Shown here piece by piece: positions 9,776 to 18,635 of a DNA stretch of 64,000 bases. Below the pieces are notes generated by a model. That model was not told the origin of the DNA, searched no databases, and saw only the letters and a list, made by a program, of their open reading frames with translations. Origin of the DNA: Ensifer sp. BR816 (GTDB lineage: Bacteria > Pseudomonadota > Alphaproteobacteria > Rhizobiales > Rhizobiaceae); assembly GCF_000378985.1 (NCBI RefSeq), contig NZ_KB905370.1, forward strand, positions 4,896,799 through 4,960,798, given 5' to 3'. How positions within the stretch are numbered: position 1 is the stretch's first letter; every line of letters begins with the position of its first letter. A program made the position numbers and the translations under genes.

Positions 9776-9829
9776 CAGGCGTCGCGGGAGTCCGCGCGGA
9801 GGCAGATGTCGTCCGAGTCCAGCGCTTGG

Positions 9830-9857
9830 AAACAAACGCCGGGGTCTAGCCCCGGCG
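9830..9857 (-). terminator. Rho-independent terminator of the LivK-type gene
   Basis: Perfect 8-bp stem CGCCGGGG/CCCCGGCG (9837-9844 and 9850-9857) with loop TCTAG. Read on the minus strand it is followed by TTTGTTT, and it lies 21 bases past the stop of the substrate-binding protein gene. Confidence 0.85.
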
Positions 9858-9878
9858 CTTCCGCCTGTCAGAACAGAC

Positions 9879-10985
9879 TTACTCCACAGCGACGCTCTTG
9901 CCGGCTTCCCATTTGTAGAGCGAGAAGCTCGGCGAGGTGAGGTCACCGGTCTCGCCATAGGTCAGCTTGCCGATGACGGTGTCGATCGCTTCGCCGGATT
10001 TGATCGCGGTCGCAACCGCGGCCGCATCCTCGGCGGAGCCCGCCTTCTCGATGCCAGCCTTGAGCACCTGGACGGCGGCATAGGCGTTGAGCGTGAAGGC
10101 TTCCGCCGGGATGTTCTTCACATTGAGCGCCTCGATCACCGGGGCGGCGGCCGGGTGGCGGGTGGCGTCGCTGGCATTGGTGTAGATCGTCCCCTCGGCA
10201 GCGTTTCCGCCGATCGCCCAGAACTCGGTATTGGAGAGGCCGTCGCCGCCGATGAGTTGCGCGTTTACGCCCTGGTCGCGCATCTGGCGGATCATCAGGC
10301 CCGCTTCGGCGTGATAGCCGCCAAAATAGACGACATCGACATTCTCGGACTTGAGGCGTGTGACGATGGCGTTGAAGTCCTTCTCACCCGCGTTCAAGCC
10401 CTCGTATACGACTTCCGTGATGCCGCCTGCATTGATCGCCGCCTTGAAGCCGTCGGCGAGGCCCTTGCCGTAGGCACCCTTGTCGTGCAGCACGGCGACG
10501 CGCTTGTCCTTGAGGTTCTTGACCGCGTAGTCGGCGGCGACGACGGCCTGCTGGTCGTCGCGGCCGCAGGTGCGCAGCACGTTCCAGAGCCCGCGGGTGG
10601 TGAGGTCCGGCGTGGTCGCAGTGGGAGTGACCATCAGGATTCCGTTTTCAGCGAGCACGTCGGATGCCGGCATGGCCGTGCCGGAAAGCACCGGCCCGAC
10701 GACATAGCGCACGCCTTCGCCGGCAAGCTGGTTGGCGACGGAGACGGCTTGCTTGGGTTCGCCGGCGTCGTCGACGATCTTGATGACGACCTTCTCGCCC
10801 TTGATGCCGCCGGCATTGTTGATGGCTTCGACCGCTGCCTCGGCGCCGTTCTTCACCTGTTCGCCGAAGGCCGCAACCGGGCCGGTGAGCGGGGTGATAA
10901 CGCCGAGCGTGATGTCGGCATGGGCGAGCGGCGCAAATGCCACGCCGGCCGCCAGGGTCAATCCGGTCATTAGTGAAAGACGCAT
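9879..10985 (-). CDS. Branched-chain amino acid ABC transporter substrate-binding protein (LivK type)
   Basis: A 368-residue periplasmic binding protein of the type I Leu/Ile/Val family (Peripla_BP_6). It has a clear signal peptide ending in PLAHA, then [30 protein letters not shown] and the [18 protein letters not shown] region lining the ligand site. The ATG at 10985 follows an ideal AAGGAGGAAA ribosome site and puts the signal peptide at the N-terminus. Membrane and ATPase partners are not adjacent, so it is an orphan binding protein whose transporter is encoded elsewhere. Ligand could be branched-chain or other amino acids. Confidence 0.94.
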   Translation of the reverse strand: MRLSLMTGLTLAAGVAFAPLAHADITLGVITPLTGPVAAFGEQVKNGAEAAVEAINNAGGIKGEKVVIKIVDDAGEPKQAVSVANQLAGEGVRYVVGPVLSGTAMPASDVLAENGILMVTPTATTPDLTTRGLWNVLRTCGRDDQQAVVAADYAVKNLKDKRVAVLHDKGAYGKGLADGFKAAINAGGITEVVYEGLNAGEKDFNAIVTRLKSENVDVVYFGGYHAEAGLMIRQMRDQGVNAQLIGGDGLSNTEFWAIGGNAAEGTIYTNASDATRHPAAAPVIEALNVKNIPAEAFTLNAYAAVQVLKAGIEKAGSAEDAAAVATAIKSGEAIDTVIGKLTYGETGDLTSPSFSLYKWEAGKSVAVE

Positions 10986-11265
10986 CGCGTTTCCTCCTTG
11001 GGAATATTGCCTGCAGCGCCGATGCACGAGGGCCGCTGCAGCACCTTGAACTGCTGTCCCGAGATCGGTTCCGACTTGCGGGAGGATGCAGTGGTCGGTC
11101 TTGATATAGCCCTCGCAGGCCGTCCGAAAAGTCGCTGAATCTTGGAGGAGGGCCGTGCGTCTGACATGCGGCATGCCGCCTTCGCGCGTCGGCCGGGCGC
11201 GGGTCATGGCCCCTCTTGCGCAGATCACCGGCACAAAGCGCGATCGGACCCGTGGCCGAGGAGAA

Positions 11266-11961
11266 TCAGGCCGTGAGAGACTCGGACCATTCGGCAAGCG
11301 CGGCGATGACGCCCGGCAGCGCCGCCATGCGCGAGACGACGGTCTCGGCACCGGCATCCGTCAGCTTGTCGGCATGCGACGGATAGGTGTGCGAACCGCC
11401 CGTGAAACCGACGACACGCATGCCTGCGGCGCGCGCGCCATGGATGCCATGAACCGAATCTTCGATGACGAGGACGCGGGACGGGTCGACGCCGAACTGG
11501 GCGGCGCCGTGCAGGAAGATATCCGGCTTCGGCTTGACCCGGTCGGGTCCGAGGTCGCGCGCCGAATAGATATGCTTGCCGAAGTGATCCCTGATGCCGA
11601 CCTTGCCGAGCATTGTCGCCAGGCGCGCGGAAGTGGAGTTCGAGCAGATGCAGTGCGGCAGGGTGAGGTGCATCAGTACAGGCTTGACGCCCTCGATGAT
11701 CTTGACGTCGCGGGCGAGCCGCTTGTCGAGGATGGTGTCGACCCGATCGATCAGCGACGCGGAGAGCGGTATGCTGGCTTCCTTTTCGATCGTCAGAAGC
11801 GTGTCGCGCCAGGTCAGGCCGGCGAAGCGCTCATTCATTTCTTCGACGCTGATCGGATAGCCGGCCTCGCTCACCAGTTCCGCCTGCACTTCCGAGGCGA
11901 TGATTTCCGAATCGACGAGAACGCCGTCGCAGTCGAAGATGATGAGGTCGATACCGATCAT
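11266..11961 (-). CDS. HAD-superfamily phosphatase (beta-phosphoglucomutase-like, subfamily IA)
   Basis: A 231-residue cytoplasmic hydrolase. Motif I is [11 protein letters not shown] with nucleophile D10 and acid/base D12, motif II ICSNST, and motifs [13 protein letters not shown] and VIEDSVHG. The cap domain lies between residues 16 and about 85. Such proteins dephosphorylate sugar phosphates or related metabolites; the substrate cannot be told. The ATG at 11961 has an AAGGA ribosome site, whereas an in-frame start further upstream would add low-complexity residues. Divergent from the GntR regulator across 172 bases. Confidence 0.9.
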   Translation of the reverse strand: MIGIDLIIFDCDGVLVDSEIIASEVQAELVSEAGYPISVEEMNERFAGLTWRDTLLTIEKEASIPLSASLIDRVDTILDKRLARDVKIIEGVKPVLMHLTLPHCICSNSTSARLATMLGKVGIRDHFGKHIYSARDLGPDRVKPKPDIFLHGAAQFGVDPSRVLVIEDSVHGIHGARAAGMRVVGFTGGSHTYPSHADKLTDAGAETVVSRMAALPGVIAALAEWSESLTA

Positions 11962-12133
11962 TTTGCGTCCTTGGGAAACGGCGCCGCTGCCAGGGGAGGA
12001 GGCTGAAGTGCGGCGTGAAAATAGGGCCGCGGCAGATTTATACGATGGCAGAACAAAGCTCAACCTTTGGAAATCGTCCTGCAGAGGGTGCGCCTTGCTC
12101 GACAGGCCGCGGCCGCGCCTCTATCTGTAGCGC

Positions 12134-12802
12134 ATGAAGAAGGAACACGACGACACGCTTGCGAGCCGGATCAGCCGGGCGCTTGCCGAGAGGATCATCT
12201 CGGGCGCCCTGTCTCCGGGCGAGCGCTTGCGTCAGGATCACGTCGCCGAAGAGTTCGGTGCCAGCCACGTGCCGGTGCGCGAGGCCTTCCGGCGCCTGGA
12301 GGCGCAAGGGCTTGCCGTCAGCGAGCCACGCCGGGGCGTGCGCGTTGCGTCCTTCGATCTCAAGGAAGTGCGCGAGGTGGCGGAGATGCGCGCGGCGCTC
12401 GAGGTGCTGGCGCTCCGCCATGCCATACCGCATCTGGCACCCGCCATTCTCGATCGCGCCGAGGCGGCAACGGCGGCCGCGGACAGATCCCGCGACGTGC
12501 GCAGCTGGGAGGCGGCAAATCGTGCGTTCCACCGCCTGATCCTCGAGCCCTGTGCCATGCCGCGCCTGCTTGCCGCGATCGACGATCTTCATGCGGCAAG
12601 TGCCCGTTTCCTCTTCTCCGCCTGGCGCTCCAGCTGGGAGGCGCGCACCGATCACGACCACCGCGCGATCCTGGCGGCCCTGCGCCAGGGAAGGGGCGAA
12701 GAGGCTGCGACGATACTCGAGCGCCATGTCGGCTGGATCGGCAAGACGCCCATCAAGACCGCAGGCGGCGAAATCCGCGACGCTTTTTCGATCGTCGGCT
12801 AA
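12134..12802 (+). CDS. GntR-family transcriptional regulator, FadR/FCD subfamily
   Basis: A 222-residue repressor-type regulator. The N-terminal winged helix (about 8-75) shows IISGALSPGERLRQDHVAEEF and VPVREAFRRLEAQGL, the GntR recognition region. The C-terminal FCD helical domain (about 85-210) contains the conserved NRAFHRLIL and DHRAIL segments that bind a metal and an organic acid ligand in this subfamily. The likely target is its own intergenic region shared with the HAD phosphatase, but no TGGTNNNACCA-type operator was spotted there. Confidence 0.92.
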   Translation: MKKEHDDTLASRISRALAERIISGALSPGERLRQDHVAEEFGASHVPVREAFRRLEAQGLAVSEPRRGVRVASFDLKEVREVAEMRAALEVLALRHAIPHLAPAILDRAEAATAAADRSRDVRSWEAANRAFHRLILEPCAMPRLLAAIDDLHAASARFLFSAWRSSWEARTDHDHRAILAALRQGRGEEAATILERHVGWIGKTPIKTAGGEIRDAFSIVG

Positions 12803-12858
12803 GGCCTTATTGACGTAAACTCCTGCGGCAAGTTGGAAAACGGGGTGGCCATGTTCTG

Positions 12859-13350
12859 ATGGTTCGTCTTCGGGGACATCATCTCCTGTGTCTGCTCACC
12901 TTCGTCGGCGAGGGCTACACGCCCGCCTTCACGCAGAACTTCCGCCGGATTGCCGAGCGCCTTTCGGCAGGCGAGGATATCGAAATCGTCGAAGGGCCGG
13001 ACGAGATCTGCGCACCGATGCTGGATCGCCCCGAAGCCCATTGCCGCAACCGTAGCGTTCGCGACCGCGACGAGTGGGCCTTGGCCGCAACTGCCGATCG
13101 GCTTGGCGTCTCGCTGAAGGCCGGTTCTGTCCTCAACCTTGACGGCGAGCGCCTGCATGCCCTGCGTGCCGCCTTTGCGGCCGGTCTGACCCGTGCCGCA
13201 TGCGACGAATGCGAATGGTCCGGGCTCTGCACGCGCATCGCGCATGACGGCTTCGACGGAACTCTCGTTCAGGCCGAATGTGCGTCGCCCGCTTCCGAAG
13301 AAGCTATAGCGGAAAGAGGTCCAGGAAAGCCTTCTCGCCCTCGTCGCTGA
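12859..13350 (+). CDS. DUF1284 domain protein, cysteine-rich
   Basis: A 163-residue soluble protein starting with MVRLRGHHLLCLLTFVGEGY, the typical opening of DUF1284. It carries several cysteines, including C in EICAPM, HCRNRS and a C-terminal CDECEWSGLC cluster, suggesting a metal or iron-sulfur site; this is inference from cysteine spacing. No experimentally known function. Its 3' end overlaps the convergent ArsR gene by 47 bases, so the two transcripts are partly antisense to each other. Confidence 0.85.
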   Translation: MVRLRGHHLLCLLTFVGEGYTPAFTQNFRRIAERLSAGEDIEIVEGPDEICAPMLDRPEAHCRNRSVRDRDEWALAATADRLGVSLKAGSVLNLDGERLHALRAAFAAGLTRAACDECEWSGLCTRIAHDGFDGTLVQAECASPASEEAIAERGPGKPSRPRR

Positions 13351-13984
13351 AGCGGACGGCGCGGCTGTCCTTTTCGCGTCTTGCCCAGCCCTTGTCGATG
13401 AAGAGCGTCAGCAGCGCCTCGCCGAGCGAGCCGGCGAGATGCGAACGGCGCTCGCTCCAGTCGAGGCAGGTGCGGCAGATCGGCCGGCGGGATTTTTGGA
13501 GCATGGCGTAGTCGATGCCGAGCGCTTCGACGCGGACCCGGCCTGCATCGGTCAGGGCAAGGTCGTCACCCATCATCTCGATCTGCCGGGCGGCAACAAG
13601 ACTGTCCAGCAGGCGCACCCCATAGTCGCCGGCGAGGTGGTTGTAGCAGACGCGCGCCTTGCGCAGCGCCGGATCCTTCGGTCCTGGCCGGTGCCGCGTC
13701 AGGCCGCGGCTGGCGGCAAAGCCCATGAGGCTTTCGAGCATCAGCCCGACCTCGTCCTCGCTCAAGGCATAATAGCGATGCCGTCCCTGCTTGCGCTGCG
13801 TCAGCAACCCGCCGGCCTCGAGCTTGGCGAGATGCGAGCTTGCCGTCTGCAGGGTGATGCCGGCATGCGCCGCAAGCTCCGTCGGCGTCAGCGCCTGCCC
13901 GCCCATCAGCGCGGTCAGCATGTTGGCGCGGGCCGGATCGCCGATCAACGATCCGATCAGGGCAATGTCGGGACCTTCCTTCAT
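13304..13984 (-). CDS. ArsR-family winged-helix transcriptional regulator
   Basis: A 226-residue regulator with an N-terminal ArsR helix-turn-helix (about 8-85: LIGDPARANMLTAL, TPTELAAHAGITLQTASSHLAKLEAGGLL, QRKQGRHRYYALS) and an unusual 130-residue C-terminal extension containing CYNHLAGDYGV and a CRTCLDWSERR segment, so it may sense through cysteines. Longer than classical metal-sensing ArsR proteins of about 110 residues. A perfect palindrome lies two bases upstream of its start codon. It is divergent from the NIPSNAP/ABM gene pair, which it probably controls together with itself. Confidence 0.9.
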   Translation of the reverse strand: MKEGPDIALIGSLIGDPARANMLTALMGGQALTPTELAAHAGITLQTASSHLAKLEAGGLLTQRKQGRHRYYALSEDEVGLMLESLMGFAASRGLTRHRPGPKDPALRKARVCYNHLAGDYGVRLLDSLVAARQIEMMGDDLALTDAGRVRVEALGIDYAMLQKSRRPICRTCLDWSERRSHLAGSLGEALLTLFIDKGWARREKDSRAVRFSDEGEKAFLDLFPL

Positions 13985-13985
13985 A

Positions 13986-14003
13986 CTTCGATCGTAATCG
14001 AAG
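13986..14003. promoter_or_regulatory. Candidate ArsR operator palindrome
   Basis: The 18-bp sequence CTTCGATCGTAATCGAAG has perfect 7-bp arms (13986-13992 and 13997-14003) around CGTA. It abuts the ArsR start codon (13984) and lies about 50 bases before the NIPSNAP start, a position suited to controlling both directions. The binding assignment is inference from position and symmetry. Confidence 0.6.
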
Positions 14004-14055
14004 CATCCGGACGGGACAAGCGGGCATGATCGAGATCGTCAACAAGGAGAAACTC

Positions 14056-14376
14056 ATGCTCACCTGCTTCATCCGCTACGAGATCGATCCGTTCCGCAAG
14101 GAGGATTTCGCCACCTATGCCGAAATTTGGGGGAAGGCCATCCCGCGCTGCGGCGCCGACCTCATCGGCTATTTCGGACCGCACGAAGGCTCGGCGACGA
14201 CCGCCTATGGCGTTTATAATATCGAGAGTCTTGCCGCTTACGAAGCCTATCGAGCCCGGCTCGCCGCCGATCCGCTCGGCCGCGAGAATTACGAATTCGC
14301 CCGGCGCGAGCGATTCATCCTCAGGGAAGACCGCATCTTCCTGAAGAACGTCTCGCTGCCGCATGGAAAGGAGTGA
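14056..14376 (+). CDS. NIPSNAP-family protein
   Basis: A 106-residue ferredoxin-fold protein of the NIPSNAP group, seen from MLTCFIRYEIDPFRKEDFATYAE and the IPRCGADLIGYFGPHEGS segment. These small proteins are thought to act as dimers on small substrates, but no general reaction is known. The ATG at 14056 has an AAGGAGA ribosome site at 14044-14050; the in-frame ATG 30 bases upstream has none. The ABM gene starts four bases after its stop, so the two form an operon divergent from the ArsR regulator. Confidence 0.87.
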   Translation: MLTCFIRYEIDPFRKEDFATYAEIWGKAIPRCGADLIGYFGPHEGSATTAYGVYNIESLAAYEAYRARLAADPLGRENYEFARRERFILREDRIFLKNVSLPHGKE

Positions 14377-14380
14377 CACG

Positions 14381-14776
14381 ATGATCGCTGTGATTTTCGA
14401 AGTCGTGCCGGCCGAGGGCAAGCGCGAAGCTTATCTTGGCCTTGCCGCCGATCTGCGTCCGCTGCTCGACGACATCGACGGCTTCATCTCGATCGAGCGG
14501 TTCCAGAGCCTGGCCGATCCGAACAAGCTGCTGTCGCTCTCCTTCTGGCGGGACGAGGAGGCGGTGAAGGCCTGGCGCAACGGTGCGGACCATCGCGCGG
14601 CGCAGGCGGCGGGTAGGAACGGCGTCTTCGCCGACTACCGGCTGAGGATCGCGACGGTGGTTCGGGACTACGGCCTCAACGACCGCCACGAGGCACCCGC
14701 GGACAGCCGGCGATGGCATGAAGCCAGAGCCACCCACAGCGCTGCGCGTCTATCGGACGCGCAAAGGTCGCTTTAA
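14381..14776 (+). CDS. Antibiotic biosynthesis monooxygenase (ABM) domain protein
   Basis: A 131-residue protein with a single ABM ferredoxin-like domain (about 1-100): MIAVIFEVVPAEGKREAYL, DGFISIERFQSL and SFWRDEEAVKAWRN. Family members include cofactor-free monooxygenases and heme-degrading enzymes; the reaction here is unknown. The ATG at 14381 follows AAGGAG (14367-14372) and begins the conserved first strand. The C-terminal 30 residues are Arg/Ala-rich and poorly conserved-looking. Second gene of the ArsR-linked pair. Confidence 0.85.
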   Translation: MIAVIFEVVPAEGKREAYLGLAADLRPLLDDIDGFISIERFQSLADPNKLLSLSFWRDEEAVKAWRNGADHRAAQAAGRNGVFADYRLRIATVVRDYGLNDRHEAPADSRRWHEARATHSAARLSDAQRSL

Positions 14777-14886
14777 TACTTTTATTGCGGCGGAACGCTT
14801 TGCGGGTTCTCAATACAACCTGGTTGTCATCCAGTGTCTTTTGCCGCGGCATAAAGGTGCTACTCTGTCGTTCCACGGAGGTGATC

Positions 14887-15249
14887 ATGGCCAAGATACT
14901 CGTGCATGTGACCGTGGGACCGAGCGACCCGACAAAGGCGGCTCTTGCATTCTTTGTCGCTAGAGCCGTCCTTGAAGAGGGCCATCAACTGGCTCTGTTC
15001 GTCGCCGGAGACGGTGTGAGTCTCCTCACTGCCGACAGTGCGGCAAGCGTACAAGGGCTCGGTACCGGAAAGCTTTCTGACCATTTCGAGGCAATCAATG
15101 CCGCAACAGCCGAGATTTACTTCTCAGGCATGTCTGCCAAGGCCCGCAACATTGCACCCGACGACATTATTTTGCGGGGTGCTGTGCCGGGGTTTCCCAA
15201 CAAGCTAGTGCAACTGATTGCCGAGAGCGACAAGGTGATCAGCTACTGA
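14887..15249 (+). CDS. DsrE-family protein
   Basis: A 120-residue soluble protein of the DsrE/YchN fold: MAKILVHVTVGPSDPTKAALAF at the start and SDKVISY at the end are typical. The cysteine used for sulfur relay in DsrE/TusD is absent, so a sulfurtransferase role is doubtful. The start at 14887 has a GGAGGTG ribosome site directly upstream. The upstream 110 bases and parts of this gene are less GC-rich than the neighbours (AAT, ATT, ACT codons are used), hinting at later acquisition. Function unknown. Confidence 0.82.
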   Translation: MAKILVHVTVGPSDPTKAALAFFVARAVLEEGHQLALFVAGDGVSLLTADSAASVQGLGTGKLSDHFEAINAATAEIYFSGMSAKARNIAPDDIILRGAVPGFPNKLVQLIAESDKVISY

Positions 15250-15369
15250 GTCATTCCGATGCGATGCCGCGCGAACGCGACAAGCCCTCTGCCAATGGGT
15301 GAAGGTCTCTGTAGGCAGTGCGACGGCATTTGCGATGCCGCAAATTTTCCTGGACGACCTTCAGGCTTT

Positions 15370-15391
15370 GGTAACCATCTTCGGTAACCAT
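15370..15391 (+). promoter_or_regulatory. Direct repeat GGTAACCAT upstream of ccrM
   Basis: GGTAACCAT occurs at 15370-15378 and again at 15383-15391, 45-65 bases before the ccrM start. It resembles the TTAACCAT half-site of the cell-cycle regulator CtrA but lacks the canonical TTAA-N7-TTAA spacing. A GANTC site (GAGTC, 15248-15252) overlaps the DsrE stop. A regulatory role is inference. Confidence 0.35.
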
Positions 15392-15401
15392 AAGCGTATA
15401 G

Positions 15402-16565
<1,164 letters not shown>

Positions 16566-16639
16566 TCAACCAGTTCCGCTTGGGTCTTCGATAAGCGCTC
16601 CTTCCGGTCTTGTACCTTCAGTCCCGGAATGAGTGCTTT

Positions 16640-16674
16640 AAACGCCCGGAATCCGACGAGGATTCCGGGCGTTT
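16640..16674 (+). terminator. Terminator downstream of ccrM
   Basis: Perfect 15-bp stem (16640-16654 with 16660-16674) containing AAACGCCCGGAATCC, loop GACGA. The stem ends in GTTT on the plus strand and AAA/TTT closes it on both, so it may act in both directions. It lies 75 bases past the ccrM stop. Confidence 0.75.
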
Positions 16675-16685
16675 GTATGAGGAAT

Positions 16686-16720
16686 GCAAAAGGCCCCGCC
16701 GCGATGTGCTACGGGGCCTT
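16686..16720 (-). terminator. Terminator of the RTX gene
   Basis: 9-bp stem AAGGCCCCG/CGGGGCCTT (16690-16698 and 16712-16720). On the minus strand the stem runs into TTTTGC. It lies 35 bases past the stop of the RTX gene. Confidence 0.8.
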
Positions 16721-16755
16721 GCATGGAATGCCAAGTATTCCGAGGAACAAGTATC

Positions 16756-17793
16756 TCAGAGGAAGAAATCGTCGACGCGCAGGCTGGTGACGCCGTTCAC
16801 CTTGATTTGGAAATCGGCATTGCCGTCGCCATTGACGTCGCCGGAGAGAACGCCGGAGCGGAAGTTCAACTGGCCGGCGTCTCCCGAAAAAGCGCTGCTG
16901 CCGATGAAGGTGAATTTCTGGTTGCCGCTCCAGGTGGTGTCGGCATCGATCGTCGAAAGGTCGATGACGTCGAACTCGGAGCGGTGGAAGTCGGTGATCA
17001 CGTCGCGGCGAGAGCCGACCACCGATTCGCCGATCGCGTTGAAATCGAAACTGTCGGTGCCGGTGCCGCCGACCAGATAGTCGAAGCCGGTGCCGCCGCG
17101 CAGGATGTCGGCGCCGGAACCGCCATAGAGATCGTCGTCACCGCTGCCGCCGTCGAGGAAGTCGTCGCCGGCGAGGCCCTCGAGAATGTCGTGACCGCCG
17201 AGTCCGCGCAGCGTGTTGGCGACCGAGCTGCCGGTGATGTCGTCGTGACCGTAGTTCGTGCCCGTGGCATTCTCGATGCTGATCAGGTCCTCGCGCCGGC
17301 CGCTGCCGGTGGTCGCATATTTGTAGCCGAGGTCGATCGTGACGCCCTTGCCGCGCTCCGAGCTCCAGTCGTCCTGGAACTGGTAGCTGATCGAGTCGAT
17401 GCCGGTGCCGCCGTTGAAGTAGTTGTTGAAGCCGGCCGAGAGGAAGGTGTCGTTGCCGGTCTCGCCATAGTAGTCGCTGGCATAGCCGTCGATCTCGAAG
17501 CGGTCATTACCGCTGCCGCCATAGACAACATCGTAGGAACTGGTGTCGCGTGCCCGGATGTCGGCGACATAGATGTCGTTGCCGGCGCCCATGTAAATGT
17601 CGTTGCCGCCTTCGTAATAGTTCACCACGAGATCGTTGCCGTAGCCCGCATCGACATAGTTGTACCCGCCATAGCTGTCGGTCCTGTTCAGGTAAATGTC
17701 GTCGTCGCCGTCATAGCCATAAATCTCGACCTCGATATAGCTGTTCTGCTTGAGGATATCGGCGTAGTTCGTACCGTAGATGCGCGTGACCAT
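16756..17793 (-). CDS. RTX-type calcium-binding secreted protein
   Basis: A 345-residue acidic, Gly/Asp-rich protein with nonapeptide GGxGxDxUx repeats: GGSGNDRFE, GETGNDTF, GGTGIDSI, LGGHDILEG, LAGDDFLDGGSGDDDL, YGGSGADIL and GGTGFDYLVGGTGTDSF. These form calcium-binding beta-rolls. The C-terminus (about 245-345: DVITDFHRSEFDVIDLSTID and the final DDFFL) is the serralysin-type M10 C-terminal domain that carries the uncleaved type I secretion signal. No catalytic domain is evident, so it may be structural or adhesive. No type I export genes lie nearby. The N-terminal 100 residues are Tyr/Asp-rich degenerate repeats. Confidence 0.93.
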   Translation of the reverse strand: MVTRIYGTNYADILKQNSYIEVEIYGYDGDDDIYLNRTDSYGGYNYVDAGYGNDLVVNYYEGGNDIYMGAGNDIYVADIRARDTSSYDVVYGGSGNDRFEIDGYASDYYGETGNDTFLSAGFNNYFNGGTGIDSISYQFQDDWSSERGKGVTIDLGYKYATTGSGRREDLISIENATGTNYGHDDITGSSVANTLRGLGGHDILEGLAGDDFLDGGSGDDDLYGGSGADILRGGTGFDYLVGGTGTDSFDFNAIGESVVGSRRDVITDFHRSEFDVIDLSTIDADTTWSGNQKFTFIGSSAFSGDAGQLNFRSGVLSGDVNGDGNADFQIKVNGVTSLRVDDFFL

Positions 17794-17922
17794 TGCTCGA
17801 CCTTTTCATCGAAGGCGTTGAAATCTAACGCGGATCATGGAGCAGCGAAGCTGAATGGCGGGTGAACCGATTGCGGCGATTTCGTGAATTCGCTGGCCGG
17901 TTCGGCGATCAGGATCGCGCTG

Positions 17923-18585
17923 TCAGGCTTGGGTCGCCACTGCCGGACCGACACCGTCAAGCACGTCCGACGGTTGCACGCCATAGGCTGCCAAATCGGC
18001 CCTCAGCCTTTGGGCATCGACGAAGTGCACGGCATGCCAGCCGGCCGCCTGGGCGCCTTCGACATTGGCCAGGCTGTCGTCGATGAAGACCGTCGCCGCG
18101 GGGTCGAGACTGAAGGTGCGGGCGTGAGTCCGGTAGATTTCGATATCCGGCTTGATCAGGCCGACGTCGCCCGAAACCGTGACGCCGCGCGGCAGCGTCA
18201 GGAAGGGAAAGCGCTTCTGCGCCTCGCGGAAAGTATCCGAGGCGAAATTGGTCAGCATCGTCACGTCGCGGCCTCCGGTAATCAGGCTTTCCATCAGCGC
18301 GACTGTATCTTCATAGGCATGCGGCACCATCTCGTGCCAGTACCGGCGGAAGGCGCGGATATGCTCTTCCCGTTCCGGATGCTCCTCGATCAACAGCGCT
18401 TCGGCTTCCTCCCAGGAACGGCCGCGGTCCTGCTCGATATTCCAGTCGTGCGTGCAGACATTGGCGAAGAACCAGTCGCGCTCCACCTCGTCCGGGATGA
18501 GCCGGGAGTAGGGGATCTGCGGATCGTAGTGGATAAGCACCTTGCCGATGTCGAAGACGATGTGGCGGATGTCGATGCTGCTCAT
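17923..18585 (-). CDS. HAD-superfamily hydrolase, subfamily IA (FDxGxVL type)
   Basis: A 220-residue HAD protein. Motif I is FDIGKVL with nucleophile D12; the second aspartate of the usual DxD is glycine, as in the YihX-like and epoxide-hydrolase N-domain subgroup. Motif II is LTNF, motif III is in IKPDIEIY and motif IV is FIDDSLANV. Substrate unknown. The ATG at 18585 has a CAGGA ribosome site; the long open frame upstream is only the mutY antisense. It lies 50 bases downstream of mutY on the same strand and is probably in its operon. Confidence 0.9.
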   Translation of the reverse strand: MSSIDIRHIVFDIGKVLIHYDPQIPYSRLIPDEVERDWFFANVCTHDWNIEQDRGRSWEEAEALLIEEHPEREEHIRAFRRYWHEMVPHAYEDTVALMESLITGGRDVTMLTNFASDTFREAQKRFPFLTLPRGVTVSGDVGLIKPDIEIYRTHARTFSLDPAATVFIDDSLANVEGAQAAGWHAVHFVDAQRLRADLAAYGVQPSDVLDGVGPAVATQA

Positions 18586-18635
18586 TGGCAATTCCTGAAC
18601 AAGAACTGGGCGATTGGCCGGTGAGGCGCCTTGCT

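Noticed and set aside
9879..11357. 492-codon version of the LivK-type protein
   Set aside because: The extra 123 N-terminal residues are Arg/Pro-rich and would bury the signal peptide; the ATG at 10985 has a perfect ribosome site.
17000..17600. Regularly repeated DNA resembling a short-repeat array
   Set aside because: It encodes RTX nonapeptides in one frame with variable third positions; no identical repeat/spacer pattern, so not CRISPR.
16684..17865. 393-codon Val/Ala/Asp-rich plus-strand frame
   Set aside because: Antisense to the RTX gene; its repetitive look is the complement of the RTX codon repeats.
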